From positions 6,742,026 through 6,806,025 of the forward strand of contig CM034140.1 in NCBI GenBank assembly GCA_019914995.1: a DNA stretch of 64,000 nucleotides, read 5' to 3'. A model generated the notes under the pieces. The model did no database searches, was not told the origin of the DNA, and saw only the letters and a list, made by a program, of their open reading frames with translations. This document shows, piece by piece, positions 23,789-35,090 of the stretch. The DNA is from Acanthochlamys bracteata. Taxonomy: Eukaryota; Streptophyta; Magnoliopsida; Pandanales; Velloziaceae. The position numbers were made by a program, and so were the translations under genes. Numbering within the stretch: the stretch's first letter is position 1; each line of letters begins with the position of its first letter.

Positions 23789-24732
23789 ACAGTTTATACT
23801 TCGGGAATTGATTGAAGAAACAACAAATTTCTAGGACTAGAAACACTTGAAAAGAAATTCAAAAGAATCTAGATTCCAGAAACAATAAAGAGAAATAAAA
23901 AAAGCTTTCTACTTCTCTCAGCTAAAGACAACACCTTTATAAATAATAAATAAACTTACATTTTATTATTTGTATAATTTTATAAATAAATAACAAAATA
24001 ATTTTAATTTTTTATTATTCTTATTATATTTTAATTCAACCACACCGTAACTAAGACGAAGAATGAGGACACATGATTCTTTGGATTTTGCAAAATAGGC
24101 CTACCAATATCAACCTTATCACTCAAAGGTCCACTTATCTCTTTTGGTTTTAGCGACCAAAAAAAAGAAACTTTGGAAACCATTTATCACTAAATAAATG
24201 TAGTAAGCTTTTCTTAATGACAAGTTACTGTAGAAAGAAAAAGTAAACTATGGAATAAATGTTAATTTAGTAGTTAATGATTCATGTGTGAAAACAAAAA
24301 CATATACATGAAGAGAAAGTTTGAAAATAATTATGAAATAAAATTTTTCTAGAATAAAAAATATTTTATTTTTTTTAAAACGAATTTTATTTTTTTTATC
24401 TCTAAAAAACTAATTAAATATATGTAATAAAAAATTTCACTATATAAAATTTTTTTATATTTTTTAATTTTTAAATAATTTTTTTAAATATTCATAAAAT
24501 ACGTATTAAAAAATATAAAATTAAAAATTAAAAGCTGCTTTTTTGGTAAGCTGAACCAAAAGCATCAGAGCTCCTTGTTCCATTAAACTTTGAAAAGCTG
24601 CATTATATTACAATTGGGGCTACAACTACAAGATGTATCACCTTACATAATTCACAACATCTCTAGAAACAAATGTAGTTTCCCAAAACTGAAGTAAAGA
24701 AGATGAAAAAAGGGCAGACGACGAGCGCGTTT
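23789..24732. other. Reductase promoter side and AT-rich repeat before CRLK1
   Basis: The first 150 bases should hold the reductase leader and promoter; a TATAAATAAT-like run occurs on both strands near 23938-23950. Positions 24340-24550 are an AT-rich family C-like repeat. Positions 24590-24732 are probably the 3' untranslated region of the CRLK1-type gene. Confidence 0.35.
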
Positions 24733-27700
24733 TTAAACATCAGGCAAATCCGATAAGCTGCCCATAGATATTTCCCTTTGATGGTCTGAAGCATTTGACT
24801 GGATATCCGAAGGTTCGACTTCAGAACCATCTTCGACTGGAACTTCAGAAGGGAGTCTGTTTTGGTACCTTTTGTTGCGCCTCGAAGTAGTGATTCTTGT
24901 TAACGCCTGAACGACATCCCGCATAGATGGTCGTTTCCTGGACATACGATTGACACATTTGTATGCAAGTGATGCCATGTCATTGAGATCTTGGATATCA
25001 TATGCACCCTCCAAGCAGGAATCCACAATTTCCTCCCAACCAGGTTTACCATTGCCATTTATAGCAGCCTATATGTTCGTGCGAGTATAAGAACTATTAC
25101 TCTCCAAAGAATACTAATTACTTTCTCATGCCAACAGGTAATGTAATAAGAATCAAATACTCAAAGTGAGAGTAATGGAATAGAAACTATACTATGCTCG
25201 ACTGTTTCTTTATCAAGATAGTACATAACCGTCACTGCACAAAGACGTCAATTTTCACCTAATATCAACACTAAATCTTAGTACCAAGCTTCATGGAAAC
25301 TAACAGGTTCAACAACCTACAGATACAAAGTCACTACAAAATTGATGTGCATCCATATCTTCTCTAACAGTTTGTACAATATGAGCTAGTCGTTTCTCTT
25401 GAGTTGCTTGTACATAGCAACATCACTACTTCATGCAGAAGTTGTCAGTATACCTTCAAGACTTTAAATACATTAAATCATATAGTGATTTCTGATAACC
25501 TAGACATACTGTTGCAATACAAGGCTAAGTCCTACTTGTGATAGATAGGGGTCTAAGTCACCACAAACCATGGCTCTTACAGCACAGGAAAAATTAAAGC
25601 TTCAGCTTCAGGAAAAATATGTAGGTGGAAGATAACTTACAAGGTCGACATATTCCATAAGACCCTGTTGGGGGTTTCTGCCAGTAATCAACTCAAATAT
25701 CACAACGCCGAAGCTGTACACGTCACTCTTCTTTGTAAATGACCTCGAAGAAACATACTCTGGGTCAAGATATCCATATGTTCCACTAACATTAGATGCA
25801 TGTGGGCCAAGCATTTCTTCCCTTGAAAGCCCAAAATCAGCAACCTGCACATAGAAAACATGCCTGATTTGAATCATAATGACGTACTTGAAACAAAAAA
25901 GTAGTGGACCCTAGCTTGAGATCAAGACTACGATAGAGAAGGAAAAGAGGTACTCTAACGTATAAATTATATGAGATATGACAATACTGTCCTACAAATT
26001 GAAGGCATGTAAGGACAACGCACTCTTGCTCGCATAGACTGATCCAGCAAAATGTTTGACGATTTGATGTCCCTATGCACCACAGGTGGACTAGCCTGCA
26101 TTGAAATGAATGGACTATGGAATACATCAAATTTCAGGTAAAGAGACCCAAAACGGTTGCCTGCAGTAAGACTCTTAAGATTATGCAAACACTTACGCCA
26201 TCATGAAGATATTCCAAACCCCTAGCAATATCAAGAGCAATATTAACTCTCAGCTCCCAGCTCAGAGGATAACGCTTTTCACCTAAGAATTGTTTGCAAA
26301 ATTTAACAATAATCCAATAAGGGAAAATTTCGAAGCCAATATATGAAAAGATATGTAGTTGACAAACGTTCACTCAACTGGGTACCTCTGCGTATCAGTA
26401 GAAACCCAAGTAAACTTACATGCTCTATACCATTTTACCAAGTAAACAGAGTATAGCAACCTAAATATAAGTTACAAGGACGAACACAAACGACTAATTC
26501 TTATATAAAAACATAGCACTCAAAGAACAATTCTCTAACATAAGTCTCCATGATACTTGAGCTTAATCATCACCATTGAGAATCACTTATTCTAGCTACC
26601 CATATTTCAGAGATGTGCATTCTCTCATTCAGACTCAAGAATATTTGGTAAAGCTAAGAAAAGTTACAGAAACTAAAGTATAAAAGTGACACTGCTAGTT
26701 AAACATTATGCTGAACGACCTACATGATGTGGCATGTAATAATTTCTCAGTAGCCTTATGACAATGACAGGAACAGAGATGAAAGATTGTTAAAGTCAAC
26801 ATGTTTGTACTATTGGAACAGACTATGTGTCAGTTTAACAACGTCAATGAAAATTTTCTTTAAAACTAAATCATAAAACAGAATACAAACATCAAAACAA
26901 GGAAAAGGTAACTTCTTCCCCTGATAGCTACAAAAAATAGAACAAGGTAAAAATAAATCCAGTTAAATCTTAAAACTCTTCCACTTACCATACAAGTGAG
27001 ATGCAAGGCTTCCATTAGGCATGTAGACATATATTAGCATATGTTGACCTTTTTCTGAACAGTATCCTACCAAATTGACAAGATTCCTGTGATGCAATCT
27101 TCCAAGAAGTAACACCTGCAGGCAAAGAACATGAAGATAAAAAGAAAGCAGTAAGTTTCTCATCTATGGTCAAATGAGAATCTTGAGTGCAAGCAACAAA
27201 ATTTCAACCGACAGCATACATTTGAAAAGTCAATACAACTGATAAAAAAAACCACATCTCAAACTTAAAGAGGCCATATCACTCATCAACTACATGTACG
27301 ATATCTATGCTTGGATGCACTCAACCGCATAACTATAGAAATTAGCAAGTAAAATGGAACTGCAGAACACAAAAGTTTTCAGTTAAAAGGCAGTAAAATG
27401 AATGCAGATTGATTTTAGTTGTAGATAAAAATTTATGGAAAGTGCTTCACTGTGAAAGAAGACAAAAATTCTGCGAGGGTTGAAAAGAAATAGTAGAAGA
27501 TATCGTCGACACATGACTTTAGCTAAATGAGAAATGCTTGCTGGAGCTAAAAGTGTGAATGATGAATTATTACCGATTTTTGTAAAAGTCATGCATTTAT
27601 TGAATTTAAGAAACAAAAAAAAAAAAAAAAAAGAAATATATTTTCTATTAATTTATTCAGTAAGCAAACACTTTCAGGTGTTCTTGTCACACTGCACCAA

Positions 27701-28764
27701 CTGCCACTAAGCATGATTGGAGTGTGAAGTAGTTTGTTAGAGTTGCCAAAGCTTCAACCTTACAGGTATACATGAAAAGAAAAAGGGTTACGCTGAACTT
27801 TCCAGTTCTAACATATAAACCAGATTATGTTATGCATCATAATAAGAATTTGATTAAAGATAAAGAATCAGATTGACTGTACATTCAGATACACTTGGTC
27901 ATTACCTCTGCTTGAAACTCCTTTTCTCCATGTTTTGAATTACTTGCAAGCACTTTAACTGCGACAGTCTCACCAGTGCACATATGAGCTTTGTAAACAG
28001 GACCAAAAGCCCCTTGACCTATAACTGTTGTAAAATTACTAGTTGCTTTCTGGAGATCCCTGCAAGTTTGTTGCAAAAGTATTCTCTCAGATACAGTTTA
28101 CAAGAATCTGCATATTTTAAAATTCACAAAATATTTCAAATGAAGCATTAAAGAGGATATGCAGTAATATACCTCACAAACACAAATGTTAAAGAGCTTA
28201 TTCACATATACTTGAGTTTCAATTAACTGAGCTGTTAGTTGTCAAACTACTCTTCAAGTTGAAGTTGCTTAAACAAGAAGATCATCAATCAAGGCACTTA
28301 AAAAAGTGCAGAATAGATGTAGTGTTACTATTGCATCAGCACTTGTCCTGGGATAAAAAGGAAGTTTGATGGCAAGCTCAAGTAATTGTCTCTTTGTTGG
28401 TCAGCTTTTTCTTGAGTTTAAAGGGGAGGTAACAACATTCATGAACTTACTTGTAAGAATACTTGGGAATTCCCGATACTGAGACTACAGTCTTCCTCTT
28501 TATTCCGTCCAACCACAGTGACATGCCATTAGTTTCCAGACGCCCAGGAGACTCTTGACCAGCAGTAGAATCTGAGAGAATAATAGATGTATCAACACCA
28601 TTAGTTCTGATTGGAATGGTGGATGCCCTCCTTGAACTGGTGGTCCCGATTTGTGCACGCCTCTTTCGATACCTGATACAAAACAAGGCTGCTACCGCCA
28701 GAAGAATGCCGATCACAACACCAATTGTTACCCCAACTATCAAACCCCAAGACAAGCCTTTCAT
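24733..28764 (-). CDS. CRLK1: Calcium/calmodulin-regulated receptor-like kinase, CRLK1 type
   Basis: Membrane-anchored Ser/Thr kinase; in Arabidopsis CRLK1 (At5g54590) binds calmodulin and acts upstream of MEKK1 in cold signalling. Exons: 28764-28451, 28059-27906, 27115-26989, 26282-26197, 26095-26024, 25844-25641, 25068-24733; phases agree and give 430 residues (Arabidopsis about 440). There is no large ectodomain: the transmembrane helix is res 7-30, then a basic stretch and [11 protein letters not shown]. Kinase landmarks: GQGAFGPV (119-126), Lys140, HRDIKSSN with Asp236, DFG at 254-256, TYGYLDPEY in the activation loop, KSDVYSFGV and [10 protein letters not shown]. All catalytic residues are present. 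A probable 5'-untranslated intron ends at an acceptor just before the ATG (CAATAG|TCAAAAAATG), with the leader exon near 29930-30110. Confidence 0.96.
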
Positions 28765-29686
28765 TTTTTGACTATTGAAAGATTGCCTGCTGGTTCCAGA
28801 AAGGAGAAAAAACATCCTCCGTGGTAATTCAGAATTCCTCAGAAAAGCTTGTCTAGATCAAAATGATGGCTGCATCAGGCCAAATTTCCTCCGTGAGCAG
28901 ACTGCAACTTCCTGTCTTGTCTATTGATCTGGGCCTACATCACTTCGTTATATACAAGACTCCCTTCTCAATCAGATACCTTAAACTTTTGTGTCAACAT
29001 CAATTGTTAAAAACAACCTTAGTGGTAAATCCAATACAATTCTAACTTCACAACACCATAGAATACATCACCACTTGTTCATGCTACCATAGAATAATGG
29101 TTTAATTAATGTTGCTGGTCAACAAATTTGGTGTATTCTTATAAAGTGAACAATTAAACAAACAACTATTAATATCACAAGAATGATATAAGAATCTTAA
29201 TACAATGATAGGCTGCAAAGAATGTGAGTGCTCAATTTTGCAGTTTAATCAGCTTTGAAGCAGCATTGTTCAATTTTCTTTCATTGTATTCAGTTCAGTT
29301 GAATACCCTGTTGCAGAATTATAACATATTTTCCTTAAAATAAAAGTAACATAAAATTTTGATACACCGGATGCTTGCTTCATATCCAAGGCAAGAAAAG
29401 GTGATTACGAGAAAATCAAACGATAAAAAATTTCTTAATTTCAATCCACGGAAAAAAAAGCACCGAGACAAAGAAATTACCTAGACAGAGAGTTCAAGTA
29501 GTGTACCAACTTCATAACAAATTCAAGATTGAAAAAGAAATGAATTACAAAAACCTTGAGTTAAGCAAGAGAAATTCCGAAACCAAGCTAAAGAGTTGAA
29601 TCAATCCCAGAACAAATTACAGAAAAATAGAAAAATTAATCCCCAGAAATTGCCAGCAAAAAAAGAAAGGCAAATAGTCATTAACA

Positions 29687-29717
29687 AAATAAATAAATAA
29701 ATAAATAAATAAATAAA
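29687..29717 (+). repeat. (AAAT)n microsatellite
   Basis: About seven to eight perfect AAAT units in the presumed 5'-untranslated intron of the CRLK1-type gene. An 18-base A run at 27615-27632 and a (TA)n tract at 18901-18918 are similar simple repeats inside introns of the neighbouring genes. Confidence 0.9.
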
Positions 29718-30560
29718 CTGGAGAATAGAATTCCAACACAATCAGAACTAAGAACGAAAAACTAAGAGCTACCCTCATTTCAACAAGAACAGAACTCTCG
29801 ATTCAGGTAAAGGAATTCCCAAAACAAGAAACTGCTACAGCTACAAAAAAACGAAAACTGCAAGCGTTCATCAAGAAAGAAATACTAACAACAATCAGAA
29901 CAAAAACTGAAAGAAAATATACCCACATTTGAACACGAAGAGAGCTTTTGATTTTAGTTTTAAAATCTCTGCTTTGATTCTGGATCCCGAAGAGAGAATG
30001 TAGAAGAAGAAGAATAAAGGAAGCTTCTTTGAAATCAAGCAAGCTAATGGCTTCTTCTAGGAAACAGAGAGAAGAAGAAATAAGAAGAAAAAAAACCATT
30101 TATTACAATTGTTTTCTTCGGAAACAGTCCGATAACAGGCCGACAGGTGTAGACTATAGAGCCCATTATATTAATGTTCGCATTTTGTTATAATAAGTTC
30201 AATAAATATTGATTAATAGTAAAACAAAAATATATCAAAAGAAGTTTTATAATTTTAATTTATTTAAATAATAAGTATTGGAGTAGTTTATGGGGTGTTT
30301 TAATATCCTCGTATTCTACTTATTCCTTTCAGTTTTTAAGTTCAAATTATTTTATATTTTTTAATTATTAATTCGAACGATATTTTTAAAATTCTACTCT
30401 AATTTTATGATATATTTTAATTATTATTTTGAATTTTATTATAATAAATTTTAATTTTTACTGAATTTTATATAAAATTTATTTTTTCGATACTCACTTT
30501 AACTTAATTAAAATATGTTGTTATTTTTTGGTTACAAAGTACGTATTGTTCCAATAACGA

Positions 30561-31119
30561 ATAGGGATGGCAATATGGGTTAATAGGTCGGTTCCGGATC
30601 GTTCATATAATAATCGGATCAAAATTGTTCAACCTTAACCCGATCTATTTATTTATATAGGTCAAAATTATCAACCCTAATTCAACCTATTTATAATTAG
30701 ATCAAATTCGGGTCAACCTATTTAATAATTAAATTTAAATAATTATAAAAATTAATTTTTTAATAATAATATATCTAAATTATTAATTATAATATATTTT
30801 AAAATAAAAATATTAATTTTGACAAAATTATAAATTAAATAAAAATTAGTTTAAATTAAGATAAATTAAAAATATATATATAAATTAAATTCAAATTTTT
30901 TGCTATTTTTTTCTAATTATTAAGTAATATATACTATATAAATAATTATATAAATTAAACGGATCAATTTCGAATCAACCCGAATTCGACCCGAACCCGT
31001 TTAAATTTTTTGGGTCATTTTCGGGTCGACCCGAAATCGATCCAAACCCGAATAAGGCTTGACTCGAACCCGATTTTTTCGAATCGAATTTTCGGATCGG
31101 GTCAAAATTTGCCACCCCT
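30561..31119. mobile_element. hAT-type MITE with 8-bp target duplication
   Basis: A 559-base non-autonomous element. It is flanked by the perfect 8-base direct repeat AATAACGA (30553-30560 and 31120-31127), the size made by hAT transposases. The ends are inverted: left ATAGGGATGGCAA, right (reverse complement) AGGGGTGGCAAATTTTGAC. The subterminal parts are rich in GGGTCGACCCGAA-like words; the centre is AT-rich and has no open frame. It lies about 450 bases upstream of the CRLK1-type leader. The intact target duplication suggests it is not very old. Confidence 0.85.
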
Positions 31120-31429
31120 AATAACGAGTAATCTTGTAGTTGTACTGATATTTTTTAAAATATCTAACTCTTGAAATCTTATTTTAAATTATATATTTAT
31201 AGATATTTGAACAAATAAGATAGCCTGATTTTTTTACTTAGCTTTTATAAAAATGTGCACAAATTTGTTTAATTTTGTTTGGCCAAAATTTATTTTTAAA
31301 TTTAGTTTTAATACAACCAAATACAAAAGTTACTTTTAAATCAATTTTAAAGAAAAAAACAATCGAACATAAAATTTTCACTCATTTTTCAAGCTCACAT
31401 CTTAAAGAGATCACTATTTTGAAAACTCG

Positions 31430-33345
31430 CTCCACTAAAAAACACTTTTTCACTACACAGCCAAGTAGCTAACACTTTTGCAGTCAAACTGTAGTACACT
31501 GATTGTTAATTTGTTACATGATGTTCAAATTCAATGAAGTAAGACAACACATATGTGTAACATATTACACTGAATTTTCAAGTCTAAGCAAGCGAGCTTC
31601 TTACTTGCAACACATTACATATACCAGCCATCTCACTGCAAGTATTACACATCATTTACCATTCATCTTGCTGCCCAGCATTCCTACACAAACACTTGCT
31701 CACTTATAGACTATCAGGTACTCTTTTTTTCTTTTTTTTTTTCACTATATAAAGCATTGGAGATATAACAACATTACTATCAAGTTCTAACAATATTCAA
31801 AGCTTTGCAGTTTTCCTATAAGATATAAATTATTCTTCAAAGCTTCAGCTGTGCATGAGGGTAAAAGAAATACCTTCAATTCAAAGTTTCAACTATGTCA
31901 GGCAGTCAGCAATTCCCCACTGCTACTTGTACAATGTTATAACATGTAAGAAACATTAATCAGTCAGCAAGACAGCAAGCTGTAGTAATCTAATTTGTAA
32001 AGGAAAAATTAATTATGTTATAACATGCAGAACACAAAAGAATAAAGGATTTGTTTATCACTTCTGTTCTGTAAAGAAACCTATACTGTGTCTGGCAGGT
32101 AGAAAAAAGCATCCAAGTGCTATACTAGTGCAAGAAATTTTTACATTCCGATTTCTATTTCTGTGTTCTGTTTGGAAGTAAGAAAAAATATTCCACATAC
32201 AAGTGTCATACTAAATAAAAAATAATACAAAAAATTTTATACTGGGCCAGACAGAAAGAAAAAATATTCCACATACAAAAATGACATATTAGTGCTATGT
32301 TGGTAAGCCAATAAGGCTATAAGCCACTGCCTAGAAAACTAGTAATTCCACAAACTAGTAAGCCACTATCCAGCAAGAAAAAAACTCTATGCTGGCAGCA
32401 AGAAAAAAATTTCAGTCTGCCAAACTAGTGCTATATAGCTTATGCTATGCTGTATACAACTATACAAGACTGCTATGCTACTACACCAGATCAAAAAAAT
32501 CATAGAAACCTTATGCTGATAGCAAGAAAAAAATATAAAATTACCTGTCAAGCCTTAGTAGGTACATATCACATACAGAAACAGAACTCTATGTCTCTAT
32601 TAAAATCACTCGCTCTACTCTCTACACTTAAGTCGTTAAGTGCTGTAAATAACTAAATATTATGCTCCCAAATCTACTTTAGCAGCAAGCTAGTAAAAAG
32701 AAAAATCTATAATAAACCAGTAAGACATAGTGGCCAGCAACAAAAAAAATCAAACAACTAGCAAACCAGTAAGCCATACTGCCAAGAAAATACACAACAA
32801 ACTAGTAAGCTACTGCATAGCAAGAAAAAAACCCTATGCAGAGCGGACAGAAAAACGAATCAGCTGTCAGATAATGAGAGAGAGGTGAAAGCAGACAGCC
32901 TAAAGTAGGAAAGCGTAGAGCCGAAGCACAGGGGAGAGTGTTGGACAGCAGTGAGCAGAAACAGAGAGCATGGTGTGCAGCAGCGAGCAGAGGTGGAGAG
33001 CAGAGAGTATAATAGAGAGCCGGAGAGGGGAGCTCATCGAAGAGCGGCAGCGAATTCGTTAGAGATGGGAGAGCGAAAAGAATGAAATAGATTTAGGGAT
33101 TTAGGATCGAGCAGCTGCAGCTCGACTCGACCAGTCGAGAGTAAATGAGTAGATATTAAAATTAGAAATAATATTAGAGTTATTATTTATATTAGATTAT
33201 TAGACTGATTACTTGATTAGTTAGAACGGTCACAGCGGATCAAAGCGGGTTATATACATGAACGGGTCCGAACGGATCATAACGGGTTATATATATGAAC
33301 GGTTTATTTACAGACCCGAACCGATTTACCGTCCGGATCTATCAA
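31430..33345 (-). mobile_element. Probable non-autonomous hAT-like element remnant (left end not found)
   Basis: The right end at about 33230-33345 carries subterminal repeats (AACGGGTCCGAACGGATCATA and similar) and ends ...CCGGATCTATCAACTATA, shared with the end near 57010. Read on the minus strand, GA-rich and CAG-rich sequence at 32860-33130 resembles a transposon leader, and 31500-32850 is a patchwork of short degenerate repeats such as 'agtaagccact' and 'gcaagaaaaaaactctatg'. No transposase frame is present. The left boundary and target duplication could not be fixed. Confidence 0.4.
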
Positions 33346-33811
33346 CTATATTTTGAAATAAACACATTTTTTAAAGTAAATTTAAAAAATAAATTAAAAA
33401 TTAAAAATATTTAATATAAATTTATATATTAAGTTTGTACTAATAAATATTTAAAAAAATTATTTGAATATTTTATTTATATTAAAAATAAAATTTAAAA
33501 ACTAAACTTTATTTAGTAGATAAATACTTCCAAAGATTATAGATAGTTGCACAGTGACTGTTTTCTTTAATTGGACAAATATTAAGATGGTTTAGCTTGT
33601 CAAGTTGTAGTTTCTAAACCTTAACACAAAATCATAAACTTCGAAAAGATAAAACAATTTTTTGATTATTTTGTGAAATACAAGCCAAGTTGGATTAAGA
33701 AAGTTTAGTAGATGTGGTTGTTGAGAAAAAGATATCATCAAATTATGTTGTTGGAAAAGAGAAGGAGAAAGTTTTTGATTAGATTTTCAAGCAAGTTAGA
33801 GCGCGTTTGTT

Positions 33812-34035
33812 GGAGCGTCTCAAACGTTACTTTTTATTTATTTTTTTATTTTATATTTTTTTAATATATATTTTATAAATATATAAAAATTTTATTTAAA
33901 AATTTAAAAAGTATTAAAAAATTCTACGAAATAAAATTTTTTTATTACATATTTTTATTATTTTTTTAAAAATTTAAAAAAATAAAAATTTTTTTTATTT
34001 AAAAAAATTTTATTTTATAAGTAATTCTAAACGTC
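33812..34035. repeat. AT-rich MITE-like element (family C)
   Basis: About 224 bases with imperfect inverted ends, left GGAGCGTCTCAAACGTTACTT and right (reverse complement) GGACGTTTAGAATTACTT. The interior is almost only A and T. It is related in style to 16848-17088 and 40724-40973. Confidence 0.4.
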
Positions 34036-34385
34036 CGTTTATTCATGTTTGGTGACAAATTGAGTCGAAGAGGAGTTGAATTGGATTAGAAACAGCTCAG
34101 CTGTGATGGTGAAATTGAGAGAAATTATTTTTTTCTATTTTGGCTTCATCTGAGATAATTAATTCCCGTTCTAGAAGTTAAAAAGAATGTTTAAAAATCT
34201 CTAATTTCTCAAAATAATAAATAACTTTTTAGTTAAAAATTTTATTTCAAATTTTTTTAAGCTCTAAAAATATTCTTATTATTATCGTGCTCAAGCGTTA
34301 TATTTTTTATAGAAATAAATGAATTTCAAATGATGTTCGTGTTAAGACGGTTAAAATAAATTGAAATTGATTTTTTAGTAAAAGA

Positions 34386-34677
34386 TTGAATTATAGCGAT
34401 AAAAAAAAACAGCTACAGCGGTGGCGGCGAAGAAAATCTTCGATCACCTCTGTTGCTCAACGGCGGTGGAGAAATTTTCAACGGCTGCAGCGATCGAACG
34501 GGAATCGACGTGATGTTGCGAAAGCATGCCGGAGAGGCGGTGGCAGCCACGGCAGTTCGTGTGATGGCGGATCTATTCAGCTTTACACACCATGGTCATG
34601 ATCTTCGCGGAGAAAACACGTGTGATGGCGGATCTATTAGTTCAAAACTTCGAGTGCCAGTTTGCGGCACTTCATAG
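34386..34677. other. GC-rich island with a 20-bp direct repeat
   Basis: A GC-rich stretch inside AT-rich DNA, about 400 bases beyond the stop of the ORRM2-type gene. CGTGTGATGGCGGATCTATT occurs twice, at 34558-34577 and 34619-34638. Two overlapping open frames (34386-34601 and 34453-34677) have no recognisable domain. I see a composition anomaly but cannot name it. Confidence 0.3.
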
Positions 34678-35090
34678 TTGTGATGAAATTTCTTTTCAGA
34701 AAACAATCTGTTTGTGCAACTATTGAAAGTTCAAACAAGTAATATCACGAGATTATACATACGAAATTCAATATATGAACAAGATTGGAATCCGTCCTGA
34801 AACTTAAAGATATAAATAGTTAAAGAAGATCCCAGCAGAAACAGAAAGCATCAGGCAAGTTTTAGACCGTAAACAGAAATATATGAGAGTGCTGGACAAG
34901 TTTAATGTAGCATGAATAGAAGTTAAAAGCTCATAGTAATAGTTCTACATATTAATACTAGATCCTCAATTAGAGATTTTAATGCTTAAGAAGTTTGTTT
35001 TATCTTTAATATTCCGTCTACCATCAAAGTCCGAGACCAAAAAATCTTGTTGACATTCTTGCGCTGCTGCTGTTGACTTGGCATTGATGA

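Noticed and set aside
31416-33353. 'tattttga' as an 8-bp target duplication around the 31.4-33.3 kb element
   Set aside because: The two occurrences do not adjoin matching inverted ends; in such AT-rich DNA an 8-base match is expected by chance.
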